Source: Scatophagus argus
Taxonomy: Eukaryota > Chordata > Actinopteri > Scatophagidae
Direction of reading: 5' to 3'
Length of the DNA: 64,000 bases
Assembly (NCBI RefSeq): GCF_020382885.2
Contig: NC_058496.1
Span: 956,001-1,020,000, forward strand
Positions 22,051 to 46,345 of the stretch are shown here, in pieces; position 1 is the stretch's first letter; every line of letters starts with the position of its first letter. The translations under genes and the position numbers were made by a program. A model generated the notes under the pieces. It made no database searches. It saw only the letters and a list, made by a program, of their open reading frames with translations, and had not been told where the DNA came from.

Positions 22051-22381
22051 GGAGATTTGTTTTCTAACTTCAGCACAGAGCAGTTTGAGTGTCGGCTTCA
22101 TTTGGTTAACTGAAAAGAAGGAAAGATTTCACTGTAGTGTTTTGCAGTGGACTAACTTGTAATCAAACCAAAGCCACAGAAACACCTCAGACTGTCAGGT
22201 GTTCCAGTCAGCAGCCTCTTCAACATCAAACTGTTCGTAACCACAGCAACAGTACTGACGCTTCAGGCTTTAGCAGTTAGCACAAACTATAAGGCTGTTC
22301 CATAACTACAACAAAGACCACATGTAGTTATTAAGTATGTAATTCCTTTATTGTTGTTTTCTTTTCTCTTAATGAAAAACG

Positions 22382-22421
<40 letters not shown>

Positions 22422-22422
22422 C
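22382..22422. repeat. (GAT)n microsatellite
   Basis: About thirteen GAT/TGA units in the 3' untranslated region of the GIMAP gene. Confidence 0.9.
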
Positions 22423-22663
22423 TTTGTTTTCTTCTGAATCTGAGACAAAATGTGATGTTTGTGTTGTGAGTTAAATGTTTTGATGTGTTTTTTTCTGTTT
22501 TCTGTGCAGATCACAAATATCAGAGCAAATGTTAAATATTAAACATGTTAAACCACTCATGATGATGACACAGATCGACATTATAGACAGGGAATAATTC
22601 AGATGGATCTTCAGTCTTATGTTCTGTATTTGATCTTTGGGTCCTTTATCATTCTAAAAGATG

Positions 22664-22669
22664 AATAAA
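22664..22669 (+). terminator. Polyadenylation signal for the GIMAP gene
   Basis: AATAAA about 610 bases after the stop, in AT-rich sequence, with a T/G-rich stretch following. It is the best 3' end signal downstream of the gene. Confidence 0.5.
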
Positions 22670-22679
22670 GTGTTTTACT

Positions 22680-24000
22680 GCTGGCTGTGACTCGTTCAAT
22701 GCAAACCAAGTCAAACAAACTCCTTCCACAGATAAAGTGATTAAAGTCACTTAGCTCTCTTTTTATTCCATCATGTCTGTGGTCTGGGATGCTGTCAGAG
22801 TGTCCCAGTTATGTCCCATTAAGTGTCCTCAGTGTCCTCAGCCAGCGTTCAACAGAGAAGTCCAAGACGTCTCGTGAGCAAAGGCAGCCATTTTAGCATC
22901 TGCCACACATGATGTTGTACAGTTAAAACAAGGGACTGAAAGTGTAGAAACACTTCAGACACATTACACCTGGAGCTCCATGTCTGATGCTCTTAGTGAT
23001 CAGTCTCAGGTTCCTACAGTGATGGTTCAGCTCAGCTCCTGGACCAACTGTCCTTTTCAAACAGATTAGATCAAAATCTGTCTGCTGTCGTCTGAAGGTT
23101 TATAACTGATCATTCATCTGTGAATGAAAGAAAACCCCTTATTTCAGCATGAAATTTTAATTTTAGACACGTGCATCACAGAACAAAGAAATGTCTTTGG
23201 CTCTTTGTTGACCACTTAAAATAAAAAATTATTTCAGTACTGAATCATTTGCAGCACATGAACAACACACAACCAGCCTGAATTACCAACTGGACAAAAA
23301 CTCCCACCTGACAGTGTCAGTTGTGACTGATTTCATTATTTGAAAATTTGCATGACGAAAAGCACAACAAAGCACCAATTCTTTTAATTTTGTGGAAGAC
23401 TTCAGATTTATTACAGATGCAATGTGTTAGAATATATTTTTATTGTTTACTTGATTGTTTATTTGTCTTTTTGGTCTGATTTCAGTAGCTGGGCACATGA
23501 TTTGATCTAATTTGTATTTATGTTTTGAACACAAAGACACTTTGAGCTGAGGTGGAGACTAAAGCACCTCAGATTAAATGACATAAAGGTGATTTTCACT
23601 GAAGCATCTTCTGAAGCTTAAATAATCTCATTGGTTTCAATTGGCCTGTAGGTGGCGCCAAAGAGCCGCCGTTTCTCGTATTGTGGTGGTTTTAGCCTCA
23701 ATATCAGTGAATAAACAAATCGAGAAGAGGTAGATGATCAGCTTAAGCAAACTCTTTGTCTACACATTAAATCCATCTGTGATCATTTGAAAGACACTGA
23801 TATTATTTATTGATTAATAAAACGCTGACTGAGGGAAGTCAGCCTGAGGGTGGACTCAGGTGTGGGTAACAAAGCACACCTGGTCGTGATGTGACCCGGC
23901 TGTGGTCTGCAGAGGAGGCTGAGCTGACTGCTCCTCCATCGGCCTCCACACGGAGTAAACAGCTGACCGGAAACGACAGCACTTTCACCGGAAAGGAGGA
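22680..24000. other. Intergenic, becoming GC-rich tnks promoter
   Basis: No gene seen. From about 23880 the sequence becomes GC- and CpG-rich and continues into tnks exon 1, consistent with a CpG-island promoter. No TATA box is seen. Confidence 0.45.
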
Positions 24001-24032
24001 GCAGCTTTTATTGTCGCCAAGCTGCTGCTGTA

Positions 24033-36277
<12,245 letters not shown>

Positions 36278-36278
36278 T

Positions 36279-36303
36279 TACACACACACACACACACACA
36301 CAC
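36279..36303. repeat. (CA)n microsatellite just after the tnks stop
   Basis: About twelve CA units start within five bases of the stop codon, in the 3' UTR. Confidence 0.85.
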
Positions 36304-36415
36304 GCTCAAAGACTGGATGCTCGTCATTTTCTCTTTGTATTGCAGATGCCTGAACACCTTTTATTTAGCCAACATGTTTCCAGTGACCTTCATGAGCAGA
36401 TACGCTGTATAAAAC

Positions 36416-36466
36416 TCCTCCTCCTCCTCTTCCTCCTCCTCCTCCTCCTCCTCCTCCTCCTCCTCG
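36416..36466. repeat. (TCC)n microsatellite in tnks 3' UTR
   Basis: About seventeen TCC units with one TTC. The minus-strand poly-Glu frame through it is a repeat artefact. Confidence 0.9.
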
Positions 36467-36640
36467 TGGTAATGACACCTTTTGGGGTTGTTTTTGCATG
36501 GGCTGCATGTCGTTACAGAAGCATGTAGGGCCCAATAGCGTGCGTGGGTTACTTCTTTCCCCTCACCAATCAGGAGGCTGCTTGTAGAGACTTTAAATAT
36601 CAGCATTAACAGTCTGTTGCCTCACGCAGAACCACCGACC

Positions 36641-36642
<2 letters not shown>

Positions 36643-36680
<38 letters not shown>
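36643..36680. repeat. (CA)n microsatellite in tnks 3' UTR
   Basis: About eighteen CA units followed by CT units. Confidence 0.9.
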
Positions 36681-36681
<1 letters not shown>

Positions 36682-37246
36682 CTCTCTCACTGTGTCACTG
36701 TCGAAACCTGTGGACTACTACTGCCCTGCTGTGTTTGGGTTCGTCCCGTATAAAAGGCCTCTGCTGACTGTGATTTCACCCTCCAACACTAAACGGCCGA
36801 TGGTGCACAACACTACGAACACTGAACTGTTTTTTAGAGGTTTTATTCAGGACTGGTGGGTTGAGGAAGGGCTCTGTGTCCTGTCAGCTGAGGATCTGAG
36901 ACATCAGAGGTCCACGGGGACATTGGAGGCATCACGCTGTTTATATGACGGTTGTTCAGAGTGTTGAAAACGTGCTTGTGATGCCTTACGGGTGAGCAGC
37001 CAGTGAACACATCACAGCAGCCTTCTGTCGGTCTCGCTCAGACATCCCACGCATCCGGATTTGCACTTTTACATAGAAACCTATTTAAGTTATTTTAAAT
37101 TTAAATTGCAGATTTTGCGGGAAAAAGTATTTGTACAGGTTGTGTAAATGTTTGTGTATAACTGTTGCTGTTTGACAGTATCTTTGAGTTCAGTTGTAAA
37201 TGACATGATTTTTTTTCCTTTCATGCCTTCTTGACTTTTTTTTTTA

Positions 37247-37252
37247 AATAAA
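37247..37252 (+). terminator. Polyadenylation signal for tnks
   Basis: AATAAA about 970 bases after the stop, after T-runs and before a GT-rich element (gctgtgtgtgtctt), a good match to a vertebrate 3' end. Confidence 0.65.
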
Positions 37253-37382
37253 TGTCCCATTAACAGCTGTGTGTGTCTTAATGTGTAACATGTTTTAGTT
37301 TTTGTCTTTACCTGCTGAGACACCTGAACGAGTTGTGGTCCATCAGTCGGTGAGGATGACGAATGTTTGGCATTTAAAGTAT

Positions 37383-37830
37383 TCACTCTGTTCTCTTCCT
37401 GTCAGCTGGTCTCTTCAGGCGTCCCCTCAGCAAATCATCTGCCTCCACCTCGTCCTGTCCTCTGTGTCCTCCTCCCTCACACCAGCGACCTTCATGTCCT
37501 CCTTCACTACATCCATAAACCTCCTCTTTGGTCTTCCTCTGGACCTCCTGTCTGGCAGCTCCAACCTCAGCATCCTTTGACCAACACTGTCCCTCCTCTG
37601 AACATGTCCAGACCACCTCAGCCTGGCCTCTCTAACTTCATCTGTCAAACACCTGCTGTCCCTCTGATGTCCTCATTCCTGATCCTGTCCATCCTGGTGG
37701 GGCCCAAAGAAAACCTCAACATCTCCAGCTCTGCTGCCTCCAGCTCTTCCTCGTGTCTTGTCCTCAAAGCCACAGTCTCTAAACCCCACAGCATCTCTGG
37801 TCTCACTGCTGTCCTGTAAACCTTTCATTC
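37383..37830 (-). mobile_element. RTE-type LINE, RT C-terminal fragment
   Basis: The minus strand reads VREARLRWSGHVQRRD, then LELPDRRSRGRPKRRFMDVV and KEDM, the signature C-terminal region of RTE-clade reverse transcriptases. Further upstream on that strand the frame is broken (FLWAPPGWTGSG in another frame). Only about 450 bases are left, between tnks and idua. Confidence 0.75.
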
Positions 37831-38248
37831 CTGCTGGTTTTACCACAGGACACACCTGACACCTGTCTCCACCTGTTCCAGCCTGCCTGTGAATTAAACC
37901 ATTACAACCTGCAGATCAGTTCTGCTCCTCAGTCAGCTGATCGACTCTTAATTTAATTTGGTTTACATGCAGTCATTGCTGAGGTGTTTTCTGGCTCGTG
38001 TTGATTCGCTCATTACTAAAGACTACAACAAGACGGTCGCACGCGTTAGACGTCATCACGCTCAGGTGATAGCGACGGCAGCTCACTACAGGAATGAAAA
38101 CGGTCGTGTTTTCGTCTTGTTCCACTAAGTTATGTTCACGGTCTCTTTTCAGTTTGTCATCCACGTCGTAAGGAGCTCTGAGCTCATCTCGCTTGTTGTT
38201 AGCCGTTGAAGCTAACGCTAACATTAAAGTGGTCGCTCGGGCTCAGCC
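37831..38248. other. Intergenic, idua promoter region
   Basis: No coding sequence seen. It contains the idua 5' UTR and presumably its promoter; there is no TATA box. Confidence 0.4.
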
Positions 38249-41200
38249 ATGCGGTGGAAAAGTTTCTGTGTCTTTGCGTTTCTGCTCAACACCGAACCTG
38301 TGAGAGCTTCTCATGTCATCACGGTGGACGTGGGGAGACCAGCAGGAGACCTGACACACTTCTGGAGGAGCACTGGTTTCTGGTGGGTCGCGTTGTTTTC
38401 ATTAACGTTTATTCCAGCAGAATACACAGACAGCAGACCTGGAGGAGGACCTGGAGGTTTTAGAGATTTTAGAGACGTGGAGACATGAAGACGTGGGTTT
38501 GGTTTCATGCCGAATTGACCAGAAAATCCCTGTGAATCATACGAGCTGATTAAACCAAGCGGTTCAGTAAGCGTTTCCAGCTAAGCCAACGTGTTAGTAA
38601 AATGTGTGGAGTTTTTAATGGGGTTTGGCGTATAGACCGTCAGATCAGCGGCTCAGTCTGCAGGCTTACTGGGCTACACTTTTGTGTAACGATTGCTTTG
38701 GTTATTGATTCATCTGCTGATTATTTATTTATTTATTTATTTTATTCTCCAGAAACAAGCAGGCCCAGCAGTCCAGGCTGCTAACTGGTCTGTCCCTGAA
38801 TGTCTCTTCTTTGTGTTTAGTCCCCCCCTCCCTCACACACAGTCCCACCAGTTTGACCTGAGCACCGACCAGCAGCTGAACCTGGCCTATGTGGGCTCGG
38901 TGCCCCACGGAGGGATCCAGCAGGTCAGGATTCACTGGATGCTGGAGCTGGTCTCTGCACGGTAAGTGAAGGACGACTCCAGAAGGAGAACATTTAGCAA
39001 AGATTATCCAGTCTGAAGATGAGTTTCAGTTGCTGGTTTTGTCTGACCCTGTTGTTGTAGAGACACTGGAGGACCAGTCCAGTATGACTTCACAAAACTG
39101 GACCAGCTGATAGAACTCTTGTGGATTAATGGACTCCGACCAGGTAACATCACACCGTGAAGGTGATGAGTTGTTCTTGGTGTAGTCTTCATGTCTCTGC
39201 CTGGAGGCCGTCCAGGTCTGAACATGGTTACTTAAGAATACAAAGCAAAGTTTTTTCAATGGCCTCTTCAAAACGAGACTAAAACCAATGAGGTCTCGAG
39301 CTGCAACAGGTCAATAATCCATCAGTGGGGCCGTTAAGTTTTACAGCACTAATACTGAAATGATGAGGTTACCTGAGCGGCAGGTCTGTTCAGGTCAGAT
39401 GTGACCCACAGTGTAACTCGTCCCTGGTTTTCAGGTTTTGAACTGATGGGCAGCGTCTCCAACTTCTTCACCAACTTTGAGGACAAATCACAGGTGATGG
39501 AGTGGAGGAATCTGGTTTACCTCATAGCCAAGCGGTACATCGGTGAGTGGGCGCCTTTGTTTTGTCTTCATCGTGTATGTTGCCTTGTTTCTCCACACTT
39601 TGGGTTTGTGGGTTCGGGTCTGAGACGTCCTCTGTGTGATCCTGCACCAACACCATGTGGTTTCTGTCCTGCTTGTGTTTACTGATTCTTAATCACAGAT
39701 AAGTACGGCCTGAGAAGTGTTTCCCAGTGGAACTTTGAAACGTGGAACGAGCCCAACAACCGGGACTTTGATAACGTCAGCATGTCAGTCCAGGGTAAAC
39801 CCACCACACGTCCCGCAGGACGTCTTTAAGTGCAGACTGGGGACACGTTTGGTAGCCATTTCCTCTCATGGATGTTACATTGCTTATGTTCCTGTTGTGT
39901 GGACTGCTGAGATGCCCTCCAGCACTTCAGTGTAACAAACTTTTCCTCAGGGTTTCTTAACTACTACGACGCCTGTTCAGAGGGTCTGCGTGCTGCCAGC
40001 GGTCTCCTGAGGTTCGGGGGTCCCGGCGACTCGTGTCACAGCCCCCCACACTCGCCGTACTGCTGGGCCATGCTGCAGCACTGCTACAACGGCACCAACT
40101 TCTTCACCGGGGAGACGGGGGTCAGGATCGACTACATCGCCCTGCACAAGAAGGTGGGCTTCTCTGGACTCTGAGCGTATTGAGAACAGACAGGAAGTGA
40201 GTCAGACAGGAAGTGCGTTGTGCACTTGGGTCTTTGGTTGAGTCGTTTTTAGACATGTTAATGTTCCATGTGACGTCTTTGGGTTATGAGCTGTTTCGTC
40301 TGTTGATTATGAGCTGTTTTGTCTGTTGATTGCTGATTTTCAAACACGACGATAGCGAAGAAATACCACAGCTGCTTCAGTTCTGTTCGCACCGGAGTTC
40401 AGTTAAGGCCGACGTGTTGTTGGAAGCTCACTTCCTGTGTCTGTCCTCCAGGGAGGAGGCCACTCCCTGCCCATCCTGCAGCAGGAGATCCAGACGGTGG
40501 GGGAGATCCAGGAGCGTTTCCCTCGGTTCCGCGACCTCCCCGTGTACAACGATGAGGCCGACCCGCTGGTGGGCTGGTCCAGGCCTCAGGAGTGGAGGGC
40601 AGACGTGACCTACGCTGCCATGGTGGTGAAGGTGAAACAAGTCTCATCCATCCATCACGAGCGCATCAGCGACCATCTGGTTCATCAGGTGTATTACGGT
40701 GAACCAATCATCTGTCCTGCTCCTTCCAACAGGTAATACAGCAGCACCAGGACCTGCTGCTGACCGACCCCAACAACACCATCAACTACACCCTGCTGAG
40801 CAACGACAACGCCTTCCTCAGCTACCACCCGCACCCCTTCACCCAGCGCACGCTGACCGCCCGCTTCAAGGTCAACAACACCCAGCCGCCCCACGTGCAG
40901 CTCATCAGGAAGCCTGTCCTCACGGTCCTGGGCCTGCTGGCTCTGCAAGGTGAAACCGTCTGACCCTCCAGTGCGAGCGACCGATTGAGTTATGAAGGAT
41001 CTGATGTTGTTTCGTCTGTCCCAGTCCTGTTGAAAGGTCCGGTCTTCCTGTGTGTGATTCCAGGTGAGACTCAGGTCCAGGCTCAGGTGCTGAACTCCAG
41101 CAGCAGCACGGTGGGAGTCCTCGCCAGCAGCCATAAGCCTGTAGACCCCGCCGGCTCAGACAGCTGGCAGGCAGCAGTGCTGCTCTACAACAGTGACGAC

Positions 41201-43259
41201 AACAGCACCTCCGCCGGCGCTGACGACGTCGCCGTTTCACTGAAAGGACTCGCAGGACAAACGGGTGCGTCTGACAAAATCCTCCCTGGTCCAGCAGGCC
41301 TTTCTTTCTGTCCGTCCCAGTCCTGATCGTCCTGATCGTCACCTGCCTGTTTGCTGTCCAGGTCTCGTGTATGTCACGTATTACATGGACAACAACGTGA
41401 GCAACCCGTACGAGCTGTGGCAGAGCCTGGGCAGCCCCGACTACCCCACGGCCTCGCAGTTCAGACGCCTCCGGAGTGTGCAGGTAAACCACGAGGTGCA
41501 GCTTTAGTCGACCTGTTGTTGATAGGAAGGCTGATGTGTGGTACTTCGATCTGACCTTCTGGTCCCTCTGATGACGTGTCACTGTGTCAGGACCCTCGTG
41601 TTGATGGACCCTGGGAAGTTCCTGCCGGAGACACTCTGACTCTGAAAGTCAAACTGTCGTTGCCTTCCGTCCTCCTCGTCCACGTCTGCGCTCAGCCCAA
41701 AGCTGAGCCGGGACAGGTGGGTACCAGCACACAGCAACACCACATCACGTTTCCTCAAATGTGAACCACAAGTCAAATGAAATCTGGCTTTCACATAATG
41801 AAGTGCGAGCTCACGAGGACGGACAAACTCCATTCAGCTGTCATGTAATGTGAATATTAAATATATTTCCATCACTTTCTTTTAATAAATTCAACAAAAC
41901 AATTGTTTATACTGCTGAGCACGTACTCCGTTAAAACAAGTATCCAGATGATGTATTTCTGAAGTAAGAGGTGTCATCATTAGTACTAATGAAGAAGATC
42001 CTCAGTTGGAGGCTGACTGGAGTTTATTCATAAATCCATTCTGACCCTGTGGTTAACAGTTAATACAGCAATGTCTGATCAACCCATATCAATAGGTATT
42101 GATTAACCACTTGCATGTGTGTTAATGTCTCATCCAGACTGTGTTTTATAGTAACAAGTCAGTGAGTTTTCCACGAGATGTTGCTGCAGATGTTTCACAC
42201 TCAAAACCTTCATTGGTTAACAGATGAAGAGTTTCTGTTGACTGAAGCCCCTGAAGGGCTTTTAATCTGAAACATACAGGAAGTGTTACAACATAATGCA
42301 GTAACGTAACAGAGCGGAAGCTAAAACTGGGCTTCGTGCTAAAGAATCGTAGCGACAGCCAACGTTTCCCATCCTGTCCAGTGTTGGACTGAGTAGTTTG
42401 CAATTTGCTGTTTTCTGTCAGAAAATGCAGATGTTAGTTTGGTTTTGTTTGTTGTTAGTTTGGTTTTGTTAGTGTTTGTTGTTAGTTTTGTTAGTGTTTG
42501 TTAAACGTTCTGTCTTCCTGTGAGACGTGATTTTGGATTAAAGTATGAAGATCCTGAAACGTTTGGCTTTCCTGATCAGGTCAATGGATTACGTTTCATC
42601 AGGATCACCAAAGGCCAAGTCCTGATCATCTGGTCAGACCACTGTGTTGGCTCCAAGTAGGTGTCCATGATTATTTCTTTATTTTGTCATTGCAGCAAAA
42701 TGTAAATGAGTTAAAGCACAAATTGAGTCATTTAAGAATATCTGGTGGATGCAGTGAGTCTGACGAACACTTCAGATACCTTCATTCATGCACTTCCATT
42801 GCTTTGGTTTTGCAGATGCGTTAAGACGTTTGAGGTGGAGTTCTCCTCAGACCACGAGCACTTCAGCAGAATTAATACTCGAGATACCATTTTTACGTCT
42901 TATGTTTACTCACCTGGTAAGACTCCCTTTTATGGGTTGAGGAATTTTCTTCACCTTTCAGAGCAACATGAACTCTAAAACCGTGTTGTGTTGTGTTGTG
43001 CTGTGTTGTGCTGTGTTGTGTTGTGTTGTGCTGTGCTGTGCTGTGTTGTGTTGTGTTGTGTTGTGCTGTGTTGTGTTGTGTTGTGTTGTGCTGTGCTGTG
43101 CTGTGTTGTGTTGTGTTGTGTTGTGTTGTGCTGTGTTGTGTTGTGTTGTGTTGTGTAGAGGGGCAGCAGGTCAGCGGGCTGTACAGAGTGCGAGCTGTGG
43201 ACTACTGGGGAAGGCCTGGTTCGTACTCGCTGCCGGAGAGGTACTCAGAGCAGCAGTAG
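38249..43259 (+). CDS. idua: Alpha-L-iduronidase
   Basis: 14 coding exons, 629 aa (human about 653): 38249-38382, 38821-38961, 39061-39143, 39435-39542, 39699-39794, 39951-40153, 40452-40631, 40733-40949, 41064-41264, 41362-41483, 41591-41716, 42580-42656, 42816-42916, 43159-43259. Frame and GT-AG are kept throughout. It starts with a short hydrophobic signal peptide ([13 protein letters not shown]). The GH39 TIM barrel carries the acid/base Glu in ETWNEP (residue 173) and the nucleophile Glu in YNDEADPL (residue 290). A C-terminal beta-sandwich and fibronectin-III-like part follows ([12 protein letters not shown]). The lysosomal enzyme removes terminal iduronic acid from dermatan and heparan sulfate; its loss in humans causes mucopolysaccharidosis I. 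It lies head-to-tail behind tnks and is convergent with rbp4l. The last exon's acceptor is formed by a minisatellite. Confidence 0.96.
42985..43158. repeat. TTGTG/CTGTG pentanucleotide minisatellite ending at a splice acceptor
   Basis: About 34 copies of TTGTG or CTGTG fill the right side of idua intron 13. The last unit runs ttgtgtag and its AG (43157-43158) is the acceptor of exon 14. Long Cys/Val/Leu frames through the array are artefacts. Confidence 0.95.
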
Positions 43260-43680
43260 GCAGGTGACACTTTTGGTGGGGTTTAGTGTTGGTCGTAGTC
43301 TCAAAGACTTTTTATCTTTCCTCTGAGCTTTGAGTTCACTTTGAGAACCACCCAAAACAACAGAAACCTTCTCTGAAAGACTTTATTTGAGGCACACTTT
43401 GAGTTTTTAGTTTGGCTCATGTCCCATCTGCTAACATGGAGGGGGAGGAGCCTATGAGCTGTACTGCAGCCAGCCACCAGGGGGCGTCCAGGTGTTTGGG
43501 CTTCACTTTGGTCTTCCCTCCTTATGTGCCATCAGTGTTACAGACAAACCTAATGGGGGTTTACACTGTCGAGTGTTTTTAGGTTTGTTGTTTTTCTGTT
43601 TTTTATATGTTGTATTTTTATATGATTGTGTAAAAGTTGGACCACTGGACACAAATACAGCATCAAGTTTCTTTATAAAA

Positions 43681-43686
43681 TTTATT
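43681..43686 (-). terminator. Polyadenylation signal for rbp4l
   Basis: TTTATT on the plus strand, AATAAA on the minus strand, about 255 bases after the rbp4l stop. Confidence 0.5.
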
Positions 43687-43785
43687 TTTCACCAATACAG
43701 AACGATTACAGCGTGCAGATACACTTGATTCAGTAATCATTTAATCAACTTAACTGCAAATAGTTTTTGTTGGTTTTGTCTTGGA

Positions 43786-43791
43786 AATAAA
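43786..43791 (+). terminator. Polyadenylation signal for idua
   Basis: AATAAA 527 bases after the idua stop, followed by a T/G-rich stretch (cttggttgttttcatttcg). It lies beyond the minus-strand signal of rbp4l (43681-43686), so the two 3' UTRs would overlap. Confidence 0.55.
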
Positions 43792-43940
43792 TTTTCATCT
43801 TGGTTGTTTTCATTTCGTCTTTTCATGGAGTGTTGGACTGGATTTGTCTGAGGGGACGAGTGAACAGGATTGTCCTCCTTCTGGTGGTCTCAGCAGGATG
43901 ATCAGCGATGACGAGGAGCAAAGTCCTGACGAGCAGCAGT

Positions 43941-45279
43941 TCAACAGGCTCCTGTCAGGAAGCAGAACAAGTTTCAACGTTCACGTGTCAGACCCGCCAA
44001 GCGAACTTTCTGATGTCTTTTTCTGGCTGAGATGTGTTCACATTAAGTTACTGCACATCTTTGTTTCCTGTTAGCTTCTGAGCATCAGCTCAGCAGGAGA
44101 CTACGTACCAGACTGCAGCACAGGCTGGAACTCTCCGGCCATGCAGATCTCCTCCTGCTTCTGCCGGACGATCCTCTGGATGGCGGGGGGGAGGCCGCGG
44201 GGGTTACGAGAGAAGACCAGGGCGTAGCCGTCGTCGCAGCTCCCGTCCTCCTTCAGGGCGCGGCAGGCGTATGTGATGGCGTAGTTATCGTAGTCCGTGT
44301 CGATGACCCAGTAGTTGTCGCCTGGAGGAGCAAGCAGACGGAGAGTTAGAGTGTGAGTGTGTGTGTGTGTGAGAGAGTGAGTGTGTGTGTGTGTGTGAGT
44401 GAGTGTGTGATCACACTTACCGCCACTGGACAGGTAGCTGGCCAGTCCCTGGTAGTTCATGAACATCTTGCCAGGGGTGCCGGGGTCGGGCACCGAGTAC
44501 TGAGCAGCCATGTCGGCGCACACGACCCAGAACCTGAATGTGACGTGGACAAACCGAACAGGAAGTTAAAGCTTTAGGCGCTGACACTGCGTGGTGCTGC
44601 GTACATTCATAACACCGACAAACACCCACCCAAAGAGCGTGACTCTGCCTCTGGAGGAGGCCACCATGGCTCCGTCGTCTCCCACCGTGTACTCAGCAGA
44701 GATGTTGTCCTGCAGGAACAAACCCTCGGGGTCCTTCTTCTGCAGCGCGTACCACTTCCCTGCATACTGACAGGAAACGGAGACGCACATCTTAATCAGC
44801 GGGATCAGGGGATCGACTGACCAGGTTCCTGTTCTAACCCGTTCACTCCGTTTTCCCTCCTGTTCATCTGTACTGCAGTACTGCTGTAATCTGCTTACTG
44901 TACTGCATTACTGTACTGCATTACTGCACATGATATCACACTGATTGGAGCAGTTACAGTAACTTCAGACACGAAGCAAATCGTCCAGTCGTGACCACGG
45001 AGCAGATACTGAAACGGCGTTTACCTCACAGTGTGGAGGCACAGATGTGCACCTGAGTGATGAAGACGGTCCAGCTGTGAGGAAGTCGTTTCTATGAATG
45101 TGACTAAAGTTCACATTCTACTTGTGGATCTGTGAGTATTTGTGAAAACTCATCTGTGTACTCACCCTTTTGGGGTCAAAGTCCTGTTTGACTGTGAAGC
45201 TGTCCACCACGCAGGAGGCCAGGCTCTGCTCCACGCAGGCCAGGACCAGCATCACCAGGGCCAACATCTGGAAGTCCAT
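43941..45279 (-). CDS. rbp4l: Purpurin / retinol-binding protein 4-like lipocalin
   Basis: Five coding exons on the minus strand, 195 aa: 45279-45166, 44766-44630, 44533-44421, 44321-44109 and 43951-43941. A signal peptide ([21 protein letters not shown]) precedes the lipocalin GxW motif ([15 protein letters not shown]), [32 protein letters not shown] and the C-terminal [19 protein letters not shown]. The end QSGAC requires the 11-nt last exon (GGA-GCC-TGT-stop across the junction); without it the frame would stop two codons after the splice site. The C-terminal region matches purpurin rather than serum RBP4. Purpurin is secreted in the retina, binds retinol and promotes cell adhesion and survival. 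A noncoding first exon (to 45395) and a TATA box lie upstream. Confidence 0.94.
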
Positions 45280-45468
45280 TCTGGGCAAAACAGTAAAATG
45301 TGAGATTTGAGTCCCCGAGCGCGTCTCTGTGGTACTCTACAGCAGTACTACTGCAATCCCAGGGTCACCACGGGCCGACGGCAGCTCTTCCTACCTGGAG
45401 TGCAGACTGAAGGGTTGCAGGTTCTCGGTGCAGACTCGGTGCAGCTGAGGACCAGTCGGCGCCTCCCT

Positions 45469-45476
45469 CTTTTATA
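45469..45476 (-). promoter_or_regulatory. TATA box of rbp4l
   Basis: TATAAAAG on the minus strand. About 30 bases downstream begins the presumed noncoding exon, which ends at 45395 with a GTAGGA donor. The acceptor before the start codon is at 45281-45282. Confidence 0.6.
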
Positions 45477-45479
45477 GCT

Positions 45480-46345
45480 GACGCTCAGACGGGCTCGCTG
45501 ATTATTTTCACTTCTTGAGCCTAAATGCAGAGTTTAAATCTAGCGTTAATCCAGTTAACAAAATCCCCGGCTGTAAGCTGATGAACCCTGGCATTCAGCA
45601 GAGTGTGGCCTTTATGTAATTGTTTGCAGGGCTTTGTGGCAGGACACATAACGGCAGATTGTCCCGCGGCCTGAGCCTCGAGTCACACGTCCGGGCCGAA
45701 GGTGTTTACATGAGCAGGCGGGGTTATTTTGGGCGCGAAGGGTTCGTGAAGATCTGTTCCAAAGATTTGCTTATGTTCAGTTCATGAAAGACGCTGAGCA
45801 GTAAGAACCTGTTTAATCAGGTGCTGAGAGTCTCATTTGTACCTGACACACCTGTGAGCAGAAAGTGTCACATCAGCTCAAACTGACGGCTCCAGGTGAG
45901 CGCTGAGTCAGCAACAGAAAAGGAGAACATCGAACCTTTTGGAGGACGGGACTGAAACCAGCTGAACGGGGTCCCGGACTGTCGGTGACACCCGCGGTCT
46001 GCAGGTCCGGTCGTCCTTTTAATGGACCTCACTTTGTGGTCCGTTTTGAGAATGAAATCCGTCCTGTAGGCACCTGAAGTGCACATTCAAAACTCTTCTT
46101 TACTGTCAACAGAACTTTTTCATTTGGCTGTGAAACACAAAAAGGAGCATTTTCACATTTATGAGCAGCACAAATGAAAACGCTCTGATCTCACAGTATG
46201 AAGTTATATGAGCAGAGGCTCACGTGTTCCTGCTGCGTTACGTAAACCTGAACCAGGTGACTGCTTCAGGTGCGTTTAAACGCGTCATCAGTTCGGCTTC
46301 TGACTCAGTTTTACATTCTGTCAAGTTTTGTGGTTTATTATGTAA
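45480..46345. other. No gene seen, rbp4l 5' flank
   Basis: Noncoding. It holds no recognisable repeat; it would contain the upstream control region of rbp4l. Confidence 0.4.

Noticed and set aside
40694-41582. Long minus-strand frames in the idua locus
   Set aside because: Antisense shadows of GC-rich idua exons 8-10.
42968-43267. Cys-Val-Leu repeat frames
   Set aside because: Produced by the TTGTG array; only the last 34 residues are idua exon 14, in its own frame.
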